Shown in pieces: positions 12,459 through 12,761 of a stretch of DNA of 12,761 nt. The DNA comes from Baffinella frigidus (lineage: Eukaryota; Cryptophyceae; Cryptomonadales; Baffinellaceae). The translations under genes and the position numbers were made by a program. Where the stretch lies: NCBI GenBank assembly GCA_026770585.1, contig MU647139.1, forward strand, positions 1-12,761, given 5' to 3'. The first letter of the stretch is position 1. Every line of letters begins with the position of its first letter. The notes under the pieces are model-generated. The model did not search any database. It was not told where the DNA came from and saw only the letters and a program-made list of their open reading frames with translations.

Positions 12459-12761
12459 CTGCGGAAGCAGATGCGGGGGGGGGGGCTGGTTGGCAACCGA
12501 TCGGATAGAATACCTTATCTTGCGGTTGCCCGTGCAGTTCAAGTCAAATATGTGTGAGTATTTCCGGCAACTTTTACCGATTTCAAGGGGAAATAATAGT
12601 AAGACACAGGGCGTAAAATAATATGTAGCTCTCCCGCGTAGAGTGCGAGGGGGAGACTCGTCTTCGTTACAGTGTTTCAGTGACAGTATGTAGCGTTACA
12701 CGTGTCACAGCGTATACAGTGTACAGTGTACAGTGTACAGTGTACAGGGTACAGTGTACAG
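12459..12761 (-). other. Region upstream of the first recognised exons
   Basis: 303 bp to the window edge: a G-run (12476-12485), AT-rich sequence without open frames of note, and a heptanucleotide microsatellite at the end. I see no promoter or start codon, so the gene's 5' end is probably outside. Confidence 0.5.
12713..12761. repeat. TGTACAG heptanucleotide microsatellite
   Basis: Seven consecutive 7-bp units from 12713 to the window edge (TATACAG, then TGTACAG with one GGTACAG). It probably continues beyond the window. The unit contains the self-complementary TGTACA. Confidence 0.92.

Overview
The window reads as nuclear DNA of a eukaryotic microalga or related protist. Short GC-rich exons with GT-AG borders sit in long introns, and many introns carry degenerate TTTAGGG-type (plant/algal-type) telomere-like repeats. 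There is no prokaryotic operon structure, no RNA gene and no CRISPR array. I cannot fix the taxon. Green algae, dinoflagellates or another microalgal lineage all fit, and a prasinophyte-like green alga is only a guess.

Almost everything coding belongs to one very large gene on the minus strand. It enters from beyond the right edge and leaves beyond the left edge, so start and stop codons are both outside. I could place 15 core exons (about 3.2 kb, roughly 1,065 codons). All their splice phases agree from exon to exon, apart from one apparent single-base frameshift inside the largest exon. In order of translation the protein has: an unassigned N-terminal piece (12327-11695); a MIB/HERC2-like small beta-barrel (11312-11175, finishing in the next exon); a SPRY domain followed by a right-handed parallel beta-helix (10710-8399); an unassigned 54-residue segment (7727-7565); a HEPN domain of the DZIP3 type with an R-x4-H motif, completed by a 32-bp microexon (6664-5989); a helical linker (5611-4368); and a protein kinase domain from glycine loop to the HRDLKP catalytic loop (3824-125). 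The DFG motif and C-lobe must lie left of the window. The architecture is that of a large intracellular sensor or scaffold kinase: recognition modules (MIB-like, SPRY, beta-helix), a possible RNA-binding or RNase HEPN module, and a kinase output. That reading is inference.

The introns are crowded with repeats. Telomere-like tracts abut splice sites in at least six places. There are several terminal-inverted-repeat or foldback elements: 1424-1755, 2520-2731, 3256-3435 and 4552-4732. The 3256-3435 element interrupts a repeat whose uninterrupted copy is at 1093. A dispersed intron-end repeat supplies the 3' splice site of two extra, partial, in-frame exon copies (2393-2440 and 4844-4876). Each of these lies upstream of the full exon it resembles. 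Together they suggest continuing intron and exon turnover driven by mobile repeats.

Coordinates of exons are read from splice motifs and phase continuity, not from transcripts. Nothing convincing is encoded on the plus strand.
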